DNA of 64,000 bases from JAPOXR01 sp963662395 (GTDB taxonomy: Bacteria; Pseudomonadota; Alphaproteobacteria; Rhodobacterales; Rhodobacteraceae), in contig OY759511.1 in NCBI GenBank assembly GCA_963662395.1, forward strand, positions 3,720,001 to 3,784,000. Reading direction: 5' to 3'. A program made the translations under genes and the position numbers. Positions 9,017-17,969 of this stretch are shown in pieces. Under the pieces are notes generated by a model. That model worked only from the letters and a program-made list of their open reading frames with translations, did not search any database and was not told the origin of the DNA. Position 1 is the first letter of the stretch, and every line of letters begins with the position of its first letter.

Positions 9017-10425
9017 GACAACACCTCCTCGAGTGCATCGACCAGCCGGTCGATATCGTCCAGCGTGTGGATCTCGGTCACGCAGTAGAGTGCGCTCTGG
9101 CCCATTTCCGGGAACTCGGCCGAGAGATCCTTGCCGCCGAAGATCCGGTGTCGCTTGCGCAACTTCCGGTTGATGTGGCTGACCGTCCGGCCGGTGGCGC
9201 TGAAATCGACGACGAATTCCTTGAAGAAGCTGCCAGCCGTGCCGATGCGAACACCGTCGATCTGCGCCAGCCGGCGCGCCGCATGATTGGCCCGGGCAAT
9301 GATCAGCTCGCCGACCTCCCGGAACCCCTCGGGCCCCAGCAGCGACATGTAGACCGCACCGGCAATCGCCCAGAGATAGACCGAATTCCCGGTCCAGTCC
9401 TTGCCATCCTCGCGCATTCCATAGGAGGTCTGGTGGGCGCTGGCCAGCCCGAACCCGAATTCCCCCTCCTTTCGTGTCGGGGCAATCGAGACCAGGAAGC
9501 CGTTGAACTCGCGGACATATCTTTCCTCGTCGCGGGAGGCCATGAAACCGCCAACCCCACCGCCGCAATTCATGTGGACGCCGAGGGGCTGCGTCGGTCC
9601 GACCATGATGTCGGCACCGTAATCGCCGGGGGCCCTGAGAATGCCGAGCGAGATCGGGTCGACCCCGACGATGGTCTCGGCACCGTGGCTGCGGGCGATG
9701 GCGGCGATGTCGTCGGCAGCGGGGTCGATGGCCCCGAGATATCCGGGCTGCTCGAAATAGACTGCCGCGGTGTCGCTCGAGATCCGGGAACGAAGATCGG
9801 CAAGATCAATCCCGCCGGTCTTGCTGTCTGCCGCCAGCTGGACGATCCCGACATGGTCGGGCATCTCCGGCGGTTCGCAATAGGATTGCACCACCGCCAG
9901 CCGCTCGGGATCGATGTGACAGGGCAGCAGCAGCTGGCGCCGCCCGGTCATGCGTGATGCCATGCGCACCGCGAGGCCGATGGCGCAGCCCCAGCTATAG
10001 ACCGGTAGCTGAACCACATCGGCATGCAGCAACTCGCCCAGCTGGCTGTTGAATTCGAACCAGGCCTGGTTGCGGCCATGGTCGGATTGCGGCGAGCCCC
10101 AGACCGGTGTCAGGAACTCGGCTCGTCCCACGATCTCGTCGACCACGGCAGGGACATGGTGTTGCCAGCACCCTGCTCCCAGGAAACTCAGATACTGCTC
10201 GGCATGCCGGTTCCTGTCCAGGGTGGTGACGAGGTGCCGGCGCAATTCCGATTCCGAACGCAGCGATGGCGGCAGCTCGAGCGGCCGCCGTCGCCGGTGG
10301 CTCTCGGGGATCTGGCTGAACAGCTCCTCGATGGCGGCGGCCCCGGTCTCGGCAAGCATCTCCTCCTTGATGCCCGACCCGGAATTGGCCATCCACGGGT
10401 GTACGAATGACTGGTTTGTCGGCAC
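9013..10425 (-). CDS. gcvPA: Glycine dehydrogenase (decarboxylating) subunit 1-like
   Basis: A 470-residue homologue of the N-terminal half of P-protein. The family-typical start FVHPWMANSG, the SFLGAGCWQHHVP segment and TPVWGSPQSDHGRNQ are visible. This half lacks the PLP lysine and completes the active site at the dimer interface with subunit 2, encoded by the gene overlapping its stop by 4 bases. A 113-base gap separates it from the AcoX-like gene upstream on the same strand. As noted for subunit 2, H- and T-proteins are not nearby, so glycine cleavage is not the only possible role. Confidence 0.85.
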   Translation of the reverse strand: MPTNQSFVHPWMANSGSGIKEEMLAETGAAAIEELFSQIPESHRRRRPLELPPSLRSESELRRHLVTTLDRNRHAEQYLSFLGAGCWQHHVPAVVDEIVGRAEFLTPVWGSPQSDHGRNQAWFEFNSQLGELLHADVVQLPVYSWGCAIGLAVRMASRMTGRRQLLLPCHIDPERLAVVQSYCEPPEMPDHVGIVQLAADSKTGGIDLADLRSRISSDTAAVYFEQPGYLGAIDPAADDIAAIARSHGAETIVGVDPISLGILRAPGDYGADIMVGPTQPLGVHMNCGGGVGGFMASRDEERYVREFNGFLVSIAPTRKEGEFGFGLASAHQTSYGMREDGKDWTGNSVYLWAIAGAVYMSLLGPEGFREVGELIIARANHAARRLAQIDGVRIGTAGSFFKEFVVDFSATGRTVSHINRKLRKRHRIFGGKDLSAEFPEMGQSALYCVTEIHTLDDIDRLVDALEEVLS

Positions 10426-10538
10426 GATGTTCTACCTCCGGATTTCCTGTTCCATGCAGGGGCGGCAACTCCTGCGCATCGTCTGCAGTGTTGCACCAAC
10501 CGTGCGGACAGGCAACGCCCAACCACGTGCCGGCGGCG

Positions 10539-11690
10539 TCACTGCCCGGCGCTGAGCCGCATCATCATTCTCCGTCCGGCACCGGTGCGCACCCCGACAA
10601 ATCCCTCCAGCTCCCGGTCGAGCCCCGGATCGCCACTATCGACATAGAGCTCCCCGCCGGCCAGCCGGGCAAGCTTGTCCTCGCTCGAAATGATGACGAG
10701 ATTGTCCCGTCCCGCCCTGCGAATCAGCGACGGGCCAATCTGCTGGTTGCCGCGCCCGAGCACGAAGCCCTGCCCACCGATCACCCCCAGGATGATCCTG
10801 GCGGGGTTGCCGCCGGCCAGCCTGTCGATGTCGTCCGAATTCAGGTCAGACCCGACCATCCTGCGATCCTGCACCACATCCGTTCCGAGAAGCGTGCCCT
10901 TCAGGCCAAGCGCGTCCAGCACCGCCCCGGCAGAACGCCCGGGTCCGACGACATGGACCTGGCCCGGTGCCATCTCGGCGGCGATTTCGGCCGCCGCCGC
11001 CAGGACGACATCATGCCCCGATGAATTGCGGGTCTTCGGCCCCTGCAGCCGGTTGGCAATGCGCGGGCATCTTGCGTAGCCATGGAGCCTGGCAGCGAGG
11101 TGCCCCGACCGGTAGGCGTCCTCGTCGATATCCATGACCTCGGCGTGGAAAACATGGCGGCTCGCAGCCCCGGCGGCGAGCCGCCTGACAACATCCCTTG
11201 CCAGGTGGCCAGCCGCCTCGGGGCTTGTTGCGAATACGCCCGAATACATCTTCACGCCGCAGGGAATGCCGGCAACCGGAACCCGGTCGCCGATCGCGGC
11301 GAGAATGTCCCGTGCCGTGCCGTCACCGCCGGCAAACAGGATCAGCCGGGCACCGTTCCTTTCCATCACCCTTGCGGCATCGATGGTGTCCTGCCGGTTG
11401 CCGCTGATCCTGGCCCTGTCGCCGGTTGCCTCGGCGTGAATCCCCAACCCGGCAAGCAGGCATTCACCCAGATCTCCCGGCCCGGCAATGAATCGAATCC
11501 CGCCCGGACTGCCAGCCGCCGGGCGCAGGATCCGCAGGGTCCGTGCCGCCCGGTCAGCGGCAATCGGCGATGCACCGCGGGCGATCGCCTCCTGCAACAC
11601 CCCTGCACCATCGGTTCCCTTGAGTCCGACGCTGCCGCCCATGCCGGCAATCGGGTTGATCACCAGTCCGACCGGTACCGGTTCAGCCAT
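10539..11690 (-). CDS. AcoX/ATP-NAD kinase-like protein
   Basis: A 383-residue protein with an NAD-kinase-like fold. The N-terminal NPIAGMGGSVGLKG block (about 12-25) and the nucleotide-binding GGDGTARD motif (about 118-125) define the ATP-NAD/AcoX family. True NAD kinases phosphorylate NAD; AcoX members have no settled activity. The ATG at 11690 is chosen over an upstream start, since the first beta-strand begins there. It overlaps the deacetylase gene by 8 bases. AcoX genes usually sit with acetoin or 2-oxoacid dehydrogenases; here the partner is a glycine-decarboxylase-like enzyme, hinting at another PLP or lipoyl pathway. Confidence 0.75.
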   Translation of the reverse strand: MAEPVPVGLVINPIAGMGGSVGLKGTDGAGVLQEAIARGASPIAADRAARTLRILRPAAGSPGGIRFIAGPGDLGECLLAGLGIHAEATGDRARISGNRQDTIDAARVMERNGARLILFAGGDGTARDILAAIGDRVPVAGIPCGVKMYSGVFATSPEAAGHLARDVVRRLAAGAASRHVFHAEVMDIDEDAYRSGHLAARLHGYARCPRIANRLQGPKTRNSSGHDVVLAAAAEIAAEMAPGQVHVVGPGRSAGAVLDALGLKGTLLGTDVVQDRRMVGSDLNSDDIDRLAGGNPARIILGVIGGQGFVLGRGNQQIGPSLIRRAGRDNLVIISSEDKLARLAGGELYVDSGDPGLDRELEGFVGVRTGAGRRMMMRLSAGQ

Positions 11691-12576
11691 GCTGCTTCGC
11701 ATAGGCGGCGATCTCGGCATGGCTGGCGAACCAGATGTCTCCCCGCTCACATGCGTGGCGGATCAGCTCCTCGAGGATCCAGATCCGGGAGCGGTAGCCG
11801 ATGACAAAGGGATGCATGACCAGCTGAAACAGCCCGCCCTCGTCGAATGCGGCATCGAATTCACGCCTGAAAATGCCGAATACCTCATCGGGGGTGGCGT
11901 GTGGCCGCGTTGCCGGGGACCGGTTGAACATCAGGTAGACGGCATCGTCCCGCAGCCATTCGACCGGCACCTCGACCACCCCGCTTGGCTCGCCATCAAC
12001 CAGGATCTCGTAGCAGGACTCGTCGGCCATCATGGAGCTGTCATATGACAGCCCGAGTTCCCTGACGATGTGCATGGTTCCGGGCCCGATATCCCAGTTT
12101 GCCGAGCGGAACCCGACTGGCGCCACGCCGGTCGCCTTCTCCAGCGTCTCGAAGGCACGCAGCATCAACCGGCGCTCCTGATCGTGGGTCAGCCGGGAAT
12201 TGTTCTCGTGGATCCAGCCATGCATGCCGATCTCGTGACCGTGATCCCGAATGACCGCCGGTTCGTCGGGATCAATCAATGCGACCGCCGCCGGCATGAA
12301 GAAACTTGCTGTCACCTCGTGTCTCGAAAGCACCTCGAGGATGCGGGGCACCCCGACCCGGCGACCGAATTCCCCCCATGCGAGGCGCCCGACCGACCGC
12401 CCGCCCGCACCCAGTTCGAAGGCTTCGTGATCGCAATCGAAGGAAAGGGCCACGGCTGCGCGGGCGCCGCCGGGCCAGGTTGCCGGCTTCAGGGACCGTC
12501 CGGCACGAACCCGGTTGATCAATGCTCGCCATTCCGGCTCTTCCATCTCCCAGGCGGGACGCTCAACCGCGCTCAT
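11683..12576 (-). CDS. Polysaccharide deacetylase (NodB-fold) family protein
   Basis: A 297-residue NodB-homology protein. The metal-binding start of the domain is SFDCDHEAF at about 44-52, the EIGMHGWIHENN motif supplies the metal histidines near 109-120, and FRSANWDIG follows as motif 3. Such enzymes remove N- or O-acyl groups, or open cyclic amides as in the PuuE allantoinase subgroup. In this catabolic setting an amidase-like role is more plausible than cell-wall work. The start ATG at 12576 overlaps the stop of the upstream NTF2-like gene (ATGA), and its own end overlaps the AcoX-like gene. Confidence 0.8.
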   Translation of the reverse strand: MSAVERPAWEMEEPEWRALINRVRAGRSLKPATWPGGARAAVALSFDCDHEAFELGAGGRSVGRLAWGEFGRRVGVPRILEVLSRHEVTASFFMPAAVALIDPDEPAVIRDHGHEIGMHGWIHENNSRLTHDQERRLMLRAFETLEKATGVAPVGFRSANWDIGPGTMHIVRELGLSYDSSMMADESCYEILVDGEPSGVVEVPVEWLRDDAVYLMFNRSPATRPHATPDEVFGIFRREFDAAFDEGGLFQLVMHPFVIGYRSRIWILEELIRHACERGDIWFASHAEIAAYAKQHG

Positions 12577-13109
12577 GGGCTCGACGCCCTGCTGTTCGAT
12601 CCGGCCGCTTCTGCCGGCCGGTCTATGTCGGGGGCGGTCCAGCCATCCGGTGGCCCCTGTCGGTCCAGCTGATGAATCGGTACCGTGAACCCGGCATCGC
12701 ACCCGTTCATTACCATCCGGCGGCGGTGAATGAGCCAGCGACCCGGGTGACGCATGACGAGGTCATGATACTGGCCCAGAATGGTCGCACTCGTGCCGTC
12801 GGCGCGCTCGTGCCAGGCATGAACGTAGCTGCTGCAGCGTGCCGTGTCCCGGTCGACAAAATCGACCAGGATGTTCGACAGATGGTGTGATGTGCGCGTC
12901 CAGCGCCACATGCGCTCCAGCGACCTGGCCAGACATTCGGCCCCTTTCGATTGCAGCCGGGGATCGTCGCCGTAATCGACGAAGCAGTCTTCGGTGAACA
13001 GCCGGGCGAGCGAGTCCAAATCCATCCGGTCAAGATGCTGGCAATAGCTGACCAGGAGGCGCTCGATCTGCAGGCGATCCTGGATGCGCAATCGTTCCGA
13101 GTCGACCAT
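12573..13109 (-). CDS. NTF2/SnoaL-fold protein
   Basis: A 178-residue protein of the NTF2-like superfamily. The helical start IQIERLLVSYCQHLDRMDLDS and the segment LFTEDCFVDYG match SnoaL_4/ring-hydroxylase-beta-type domains. The last 25 residues are polar and probably disordered. Family members act as small isomerases, dehydratases or structural subunits; no catalytic residue can be assigned here. It is overlapped 4 bases by the deacetylase gene and starts 9 bases after the SDR stop, so it belongs to the same transcript. Confidence 0.75.
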   Translation of the reverse strand: MVDSERLRIQDRLQIERLLVSYCQHLDRMDLDSLARLFTEDCFVDYGDDPRLQSKGAECLARSLERMWRWTRTSHHLSNILVDFVDRDTARCSSYVHAWHERADGTSATILGQYHDLVMRHPGRWLIHRRRMVMNGCDAGFTVPIHQLDRQGPPDGWTAPDIDRPAEAAGSNSRASSP

Positions 13110-13118
13110 GATGCCTCG

Positions 13119-13895
13119 CTATCGAATGTAGGTTGCGCCGTTCACGTCCAGGGTCGCACCCGACAGGTGCTTCGACCTGCCTTCCGCAAGAAAGGTCACC
13201 AGCTCGGCAATTTCCGACGGCGGCACCCATTCCTGCATTGCCAGCGACCGGGTTACCGCATCCTCGCCACCCTGGAGAGCGGCAAAATCCTCGGACATCC
13301 GGGTCCGCACGATTCCCGGTGCGATGATATGACTGAGGATATTGTCCCTGGCATAGCCCCGGGCAATGGACTGGGCGGCGGCGCGGAGAGCGCCCTTCGA
13401 AGCGGCATAGGCCAGCATCGAGGGGTTGGTGACACCCTGCTGGGCAACCCAGCTGGACATGGTGATGATCACGCCGCCTCCCTGCTGTTGAAAATGGCGG
13501 ACAGCGCCGCGCATCAGGAGCGAAGGTGCCCGGACATTGACCTGCATCTGGGTGTCCCAGGCATGGGTCCACGCCGCCTCGCTGTCGCCGATTCCACCGG
13601 ACGGGATCATGGTGGCGGCATTGAGGACCAGGGTATCGATCCGTCCCCAGACCGCCAACGCGTCGCGCCACAACCGCTCGACCGCGTCATTCTCCCCGAA
13701 ATCGGCGGCAAGCAGGACGCAGTGGCGGTCGCCGTAGCCATTGGCAATCTCCGTGGCGCCGGCGAGGTCCTGTGGCCGTCCCCGGTGGTGCAGGATGACA
13801 CGAAACCGGGAGTCGAGAAGCGACCGGGCAATCGCGGCGCCGATTCCCCGTGAGGCACCGGTCAGCAACACGATACGGCCCCTCTCCTGTGTCAT
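13119..13895 (-). CDS. SDR-family oxidoreductase (paralogue of the 49-816 gene)
   Basis: A 258-residue classical SDR with TGASRGIG near the N-terminus, NAA in place of NNAG, and a serine-tyrosine-lysine catalytic set (MSSWVAQ and AYAASK). The ATG at 13895 is chosen because GGGGG lies seven bases upstream and the Rossmann strand starts just after; a longer reading frame adds 21 unlikely residues. It is probably the promoter-proximal gene of the minus-strand operon running down to the glycine-dehydrogenase genes. Strong similarity to the SDR at the other end of the block suggests duplication and sub-specialisation within one pathway. Confidence 0.9.
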   Translation of the reverse strand: MTQERGRIVLLTGASRGIGAAIARSLLDSRFRVILHHRGRPQDLAGATEIANGYGDRHCVLLAADFGENDAVERLWRDALAVWGRIDTLVLNAATMIPSGGIGDSEAAWTHAWDTQMQVNVRAPSLLMRGAVRHFQQQGGGVIITMSSWVAQQGVTNPSMLAYAASKGALRAAAQSIARGYARDNILSHIIAPGIVRTRMSEDFAALQGGEDAVTRSLAMQEWVPPSEIAELVTFLAEGRSKHLSGATLDVNGATYIR

Positions 13896-14231
13896 CTGCA
13901 AATCCCCCGGCGACGCGCTGCCTGTTGCCACAGTTCCGGAATTGTGCCGGGACATCAAGCGGGTTGCGCCAATTAACCGTTGGTGCGAGTCTGCCGTGCA
14001 GCAGGCAGCACGGGATCACGTTGCCACGGCAAACCCCTCGCCGGAGCGCATCAGCCCGGCTCCCGGTCTCGACATGCCGCGGATCGTGACCGGGTTGTGG
14101 CAGGTTGCCGACATGGAGCGCAGCGGCGCCCCGATTGATCCCGATACCGGTGCCGACTGGCGTCGAGGCCAATGGCGGGGCTTCGCTCCCCCGCTGATGC
14201 GATGGATCAGGAACCGGAGTGCCGGGTTCAA
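13896..14231. other. Intergenic region upstream of the SDR2 operon
   Basis: 336 bases with no convincing gene. It must hold the promoter of the minus-strand catabolic operon. I see no clear operator or terminator; the only dyad near the stop of the glycosylase gene is weak. Confidence 0.4.
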
Positions 14232-14744
14232 TTACGCGGCCGGTTTCAGGAAATCCCGCCAGGCCCGCACCTTTTCCTCGAATGACTTGACGTTCTTTCC
14301 CGGGACCGGGCTCGAAGATGGCAGGCATCGTACACGCATATCGTTTGACCTGAAGATCGATTGCGAACCCCAATGGCGGTTGAAAATTGTCCAGGCCTTC
14401 GTTCCGTTCAGTCCGACCGCCCTGATTCGCGAATGTTTCCGGACCAGGCCCCCGAGGTCGTTGACCATCGGGGATCGGATGTTCGAATCGAGGCTTCCAT
14501 GCCGCTCGGCGGCTGCAAGCACATCCCATAGTGCAATCCCGTGCTCGTGGAGAAACGCCAGTCTCGACCCGTAATCGGCCTCGATGGGTACACCATGGAT
14601 ACTGGAAAGAATTGGCCAGAAATGGTTGCGGGGATATGCATAATATTGACGTGCCGCCAACGAGGCATCACCAGGCAGCGATCCAAGTATCAGGATGCGG
14701 GATCTGTCGTCGACAACGGGCTCCAATCCCTGTTTCATCGACAT
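14232..14744 (-). CDS. DNA-deoxyinosine glycosylase (UDG superfamily, HDG-type)
   Basis: A 170-residue member of the uracil-DNA-glycosylase superfamily resembling family 6 hypoxanthine-DNA glycosylases. Motif 1 is GSLPGDASLA with QYYAYPRNHFWP following (residues about 20-45), and motif 2 is LPSSSPVPG near 147. It should excise hypoxanthine (deaminated adenine) from DNA in the cytoplasm. The start is uncertain: TTG at 14756, ATG at 14744 and ATG at 14738 are all in frame without a strong ribosome site. It stands alone, between the SDR operon and xylB. Confidence 0.85.
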   Translation of the reverse strand: MSMKQGLEPVVDDRSRILILGSLPGDASLAARQYYAYPRNHFWPILSSIHGVPIEADYGSRLAFLHEHGIALWDVLAAAERHGSLDSNIRSPMVNDLGGLVRKHSRIRAVGLNGTKAWTIFNRHWGSQSIFRSNDMRVRCLPSSSPVPGKNVKSFEEKVRAWRDFLKPAA

Positions 14745-14866
14745 GTCATTCCGCAATTGTCAGGCATTGATCGCCCACAAGGGCCGGGAATTCCGCAGTC
14801 AGCATGGAGGGCATGACCATCAGGTCGGAGGCGGGCTGCGTCGTCATCGCATTGTCCGGCACGGGC

Positions 14867-16339
14867 TCATGATGCCGGAGCCGCGGTCTGGCCGGTGAAG
14901 ACTTTGCTGGAATTCAACTCGTGAGCGGCCTTCGTGACTTGGGAGATGCGGTCGATCGCCTCGTGGTCGAGCGGGCAGGGAGGCAACCGGTCACCATCGG
15001 CGATTTTCCAGCGCCGTGCCACATCGACACCGGATTCGCCGGCAAGAAGTGCCGCTGCTTGCGCTGCCGCTCCCCAGGCGACCAGTTCCTCCGTATGGGG
15101 GACCAGCAATTCACGACCGGAAATCCGTCCGATGACCCGCTGCCAGATCTTTCCTTTCGCTCCGCCTCCGACCAGGATGATCGGTGCCAAGGGATCGATT
15201 CCGGATGAATGCGCCCCGATTGTGTCGATGGACTGCACGAGCGAATAGGCGACACCCTCGAGCGCGGCAAGCAGGATTTCCCCGGCGGTTGTCGCGTGGT
15301 CAATCCCGGCAATTGTGCCGCGTGCGTAAGGGTAGTCCGGCAAGCGCTCGCCGCTGAGATAGGGCATCACGACAATACGGGTTCGCTCGGCCACATCTTC
15401 ACGGTTCAGCCCGAGGATTCTTGCCAGGTTGTCGACGGCCAGCGTCGCGTTCAAGGTGCAGGTCAAGGGAAGGTAGTCACCGCTGGCCGAAGCATCGGCC
15501 AGAACCGTTCCAGTCGGATCCGCCGATGCATGGCTGGATCGTGCGTATGCGGTCCCTGAAGTGCCCAGGCTGATCACGGGTGTGCCAGGCGTTATGCCAA
15601 GCGCCAGGGCGGCCGACATGTTGTCCCCGGTGCCGCATGCAACTGGAATGCCGGCGGCGAGCCCGGTCCGGGCAGCAGCTTCGAGCGTGACTTCGCCAGC
15701 CGGATCGTCCGGACCGAGCACCCGTGGCAACATTGATTCGTCGATCCGGACACCGGGAAGCTCCAGGATCTCGGCCACGTAGGATTCGCGCCGGCCTGAC
15801 CACCAGCCGGTACCGGAAGCGTCCCCCCGGTCGGTGACGCCATTGCCGGTCAGCCATTCGGTCAGGAAGTCGTGCGGAAGCCGAATATGCGCGGTCTTCT
15901 CCGCGACCGCGGGCTCGGCGCTCCTGAGCCAGGCCCATGATGCGACCGACAGGCCGGCAATGGGCTGGGTTCCGACAGCCTCGGCCCAGCCTTCCGCTCC
16001 CAGGGCCTGGCGCAACTCCTCCGCAGCATGGGCCGAACGGGTATCATCCCAGAGGATGGCTCGCCTCAGGGGGCTCCGGTCGGCATCGAGCGTAACGACT
16101 CCCAGTTGCTGGGCAGCCACGGAGATGGCGGCAATCTCGCCGGAACAACCGGTTTGCGAGATGGCTCCGGCCAGGGCCTGCAACCAGTTCCGGGGATCAG
16201 TCTCGCTCGCAGCACCGCTGCGCCAGACCTCATGCGCAACCCTGCCGCTTGCGACCAGTTCGCCGGACGCGGCATCGACCACGACGACCTTGGTTGCCTG
16301 CGTGGAGCAATCGACTCCGGCGACCAGATCCTTACCCAT
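14867..16339 (-). CDS. xylB: Xylulokinase / FGGY-family carbohydrate kinase
   Basis: A 490-residue FGGY kinase. The N-terminal phosphate-1 motif GVDCSTQATKVVVVD (8-22), the VISLGTSGTAYA phosphate-2 motif, and the adenosine motif ILVGGGAKGKIWQ near the C-terminus are all in place. It transfers phosphate from ATP to D-xylulose or a related ketose. The ATG at 16339 is supported by GGGAGG nine bases upstream; the reading frame extends nine codons further but without a site. No xylose transporter or isomerase lies nearby, so the sugar is not certain. The gene is followed 123 bases on by the glycosylase gene. Confidence 0.85.
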   Translation of the reverse strand: MGKDLVAGVDCSTQATKVVVVDAASGELVASGRVAHEVWRSGAASETDPRNWLQALAGAISQTGCSGEIAAISVAAQQLGVVTLDADRSPLRRAILWDDTRSAHAAEELRQALGAEGWAEAVGTQPIAGLSVASWAWLRSAEPAVAEKTAHIRLPHDFLTEWLTGNGVTDRGDASGTGWWSGRRESYVAEILELPGVRIDESMLPRVLGPDDPAGEVTLEAAARTGLAAGIPVACGTGDNMSAALALGITPGTPVISLGTSGTAYARSSHASADPTGTVLADASASGDYLPLTCTLNATLAVDNLARILGLNREDVAERTRIVVMPYLSGERLPDYPYARGTIAGIDHATTAGEILLAALEGVAYSLVQSIDTIGAHSSGIDPLAPIILVGGGAKGKIWQRVIGRISGRELLVPHTEELVAWGAAAQAAALLAGESGVDVARRWKIADGDRLPPCPLDHEAIDRISQVTKAAHELNSSKVFTGQTAAPAS

Positions 16340-17452
16340 GTCAGCACCCTCCCTTGCCGGTTTCATCTTTGTATATCAAATCAGCGGAGGCTGGCGAGCC
16401 GACACCCGTATTGAAGGCGGTGACTGTTATCGTCGATACCTGACCGGATTTCATCCCCGCGCCCGTTCAACCGTGGTGAGGCCGGCCATGCTGGCTGCCC
16501 CGCCCGGGTATATTGGCTGTGCCCTCCGGCTGCATCACGGGTTCAGGGGGAATGTCCCGACCGATGTTGAAACCCGGGCAGAGGTCGGCGCCTCTTCCCT
16601 CGAGCGCCAGGCTCGGGGTGTGAATTCCAGAAAGGAAGCAACACCATGAGAAAGACTACACCAACCACCGCCACCCATGCCAGCACCATCGACACCAGCG
16701 AGCTCGTCTCCGATGCCTGGGGGGATGTCGGCACCAGCCCGGGCCGCTTCTGCGTCATGGCCGGCATCGATGCCATGCAGAGGATGATGAATGAAGACGC
16801 GGCCAACCTTGCCGGCGAGCGCTGCGGGCGGGACGCAGGCAAGCCCGGTCATCGCCGGGGAGGGCATCCGGCCAGGTCGGCTTCCAGGGAGGCAGGATCC
16901 GCATCGAACGGCCACGGGTTCGAGACAAGGCAACCGGGAGCGAGATCCCGCTGCCGAGCTGGGAGGAGATCCGTGATGGCGGCTTCCTCGAGCAATGGGC
17001 AACATCGCTGATGCTCATGAATGGGCAGGCCGGGAGGCTCCGCTCTGCCGTCCGGCTGAAGGAGGCCGGGGTTCCCGACGATCCCGGCTCCGGGCTGTCA
17101 CGCTCGGCGGTCTCGCGGCGGCATCGAAGCACCGGCCGAGGAGAGGTTCCATGAATGGATGTCATCGGACATCCCGGAGCTTGACCTCCTGGTCATCCGG
17201 GCAGGTGGCATGCACCTGGCCGACAACCTCCTGATGGCCCTGGCCATCGGCGCCGCCTCCGGAGGACACAAGCATCCCCTCGGTGTGGTGGAAGGCGCCA
17301 CCGGGAGGCCGGCCACGGTGCAGGCATTGGCAGGCAACCTGACCTGCCGGGGTCTGGATCCGTCTAGGCACCGCCTGTTCGTCCCGGGCGGCGCCAGGGC
17401 ATTGAGTTCGGCGGTGCGCCGGACCTTCGGGGTCGATACCGCCATCCGGCGC

Positions 17453-17725
17453 CTTTCAACCGGACACTGTTGACTCGATGTCTTCGCCTTGCACATGGGC
17501 GGGACGAACCACAGGAAGCGGCCCGGATCAGCCGAAGCGGCCCGAACGGTCGTGGATTTCGCGGTCACCACCGCGCTCCTCGCCGGATTCATGCCGTCAA
17601 TTCGCCAGCCCAAGCCGGAATCACGGAGACTCCGGGAGGAATGCCCGATCCTTTCGCCATTCCTCGAACGCCACCGGGCCAGGCGCGACTGCGCCACCGT
17701 CGAGTTAACAGTGTCCGGTTGAAAG
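17453..17725. repeat. MITE-like 273-bp element with 25-bp inverted repeats
   Basis: Inverted repeats of 25 bp with one mismatch (beginning CTTTCAACCGGACACTGTT) bound 273 bases. A 9-base target duplication ATCCGGCGC flanks it at 17444-17452 and 17726-17734. Copy 2 of the host IS carries the uninterrupted target, proving this is an insertion. The inside has no transposase; a 70-codon reading frame inside looks incidental. The 9-base duplication suggests mobilisation by a transposase of an IS1- or IS4-like family, not present in the window. Confidence 0.88.
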
Positions 17726-17969
17726 ATCCGGCGCTGCCGCGTCCACAAGGGCAGGAACATCATCGATCGCCTGCCCGGGCATCTGCATGCCGGCCCGTGC
17801 CATGCACTTCGCCAGGCCTGGGAGCCTGATGATGCAGACACCGCCGAGAGGCTTCTTCGAAACCTTTCCCGGTGCCTCGAGCAGGAAGCACCAGGCGTCT
17901 CCGGCTCCATGGTCGAGGGTCTGGACGAGATCCTGATGGCGGCCCGGCTCGGATTGCCGAAGGAGCTCA

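Noticed and set aside
17478..17708. A gene inside the MITE-like element
   Set aside because: The 70-odd codon frame lacks a ribosome site and reads into the terminal repeat.
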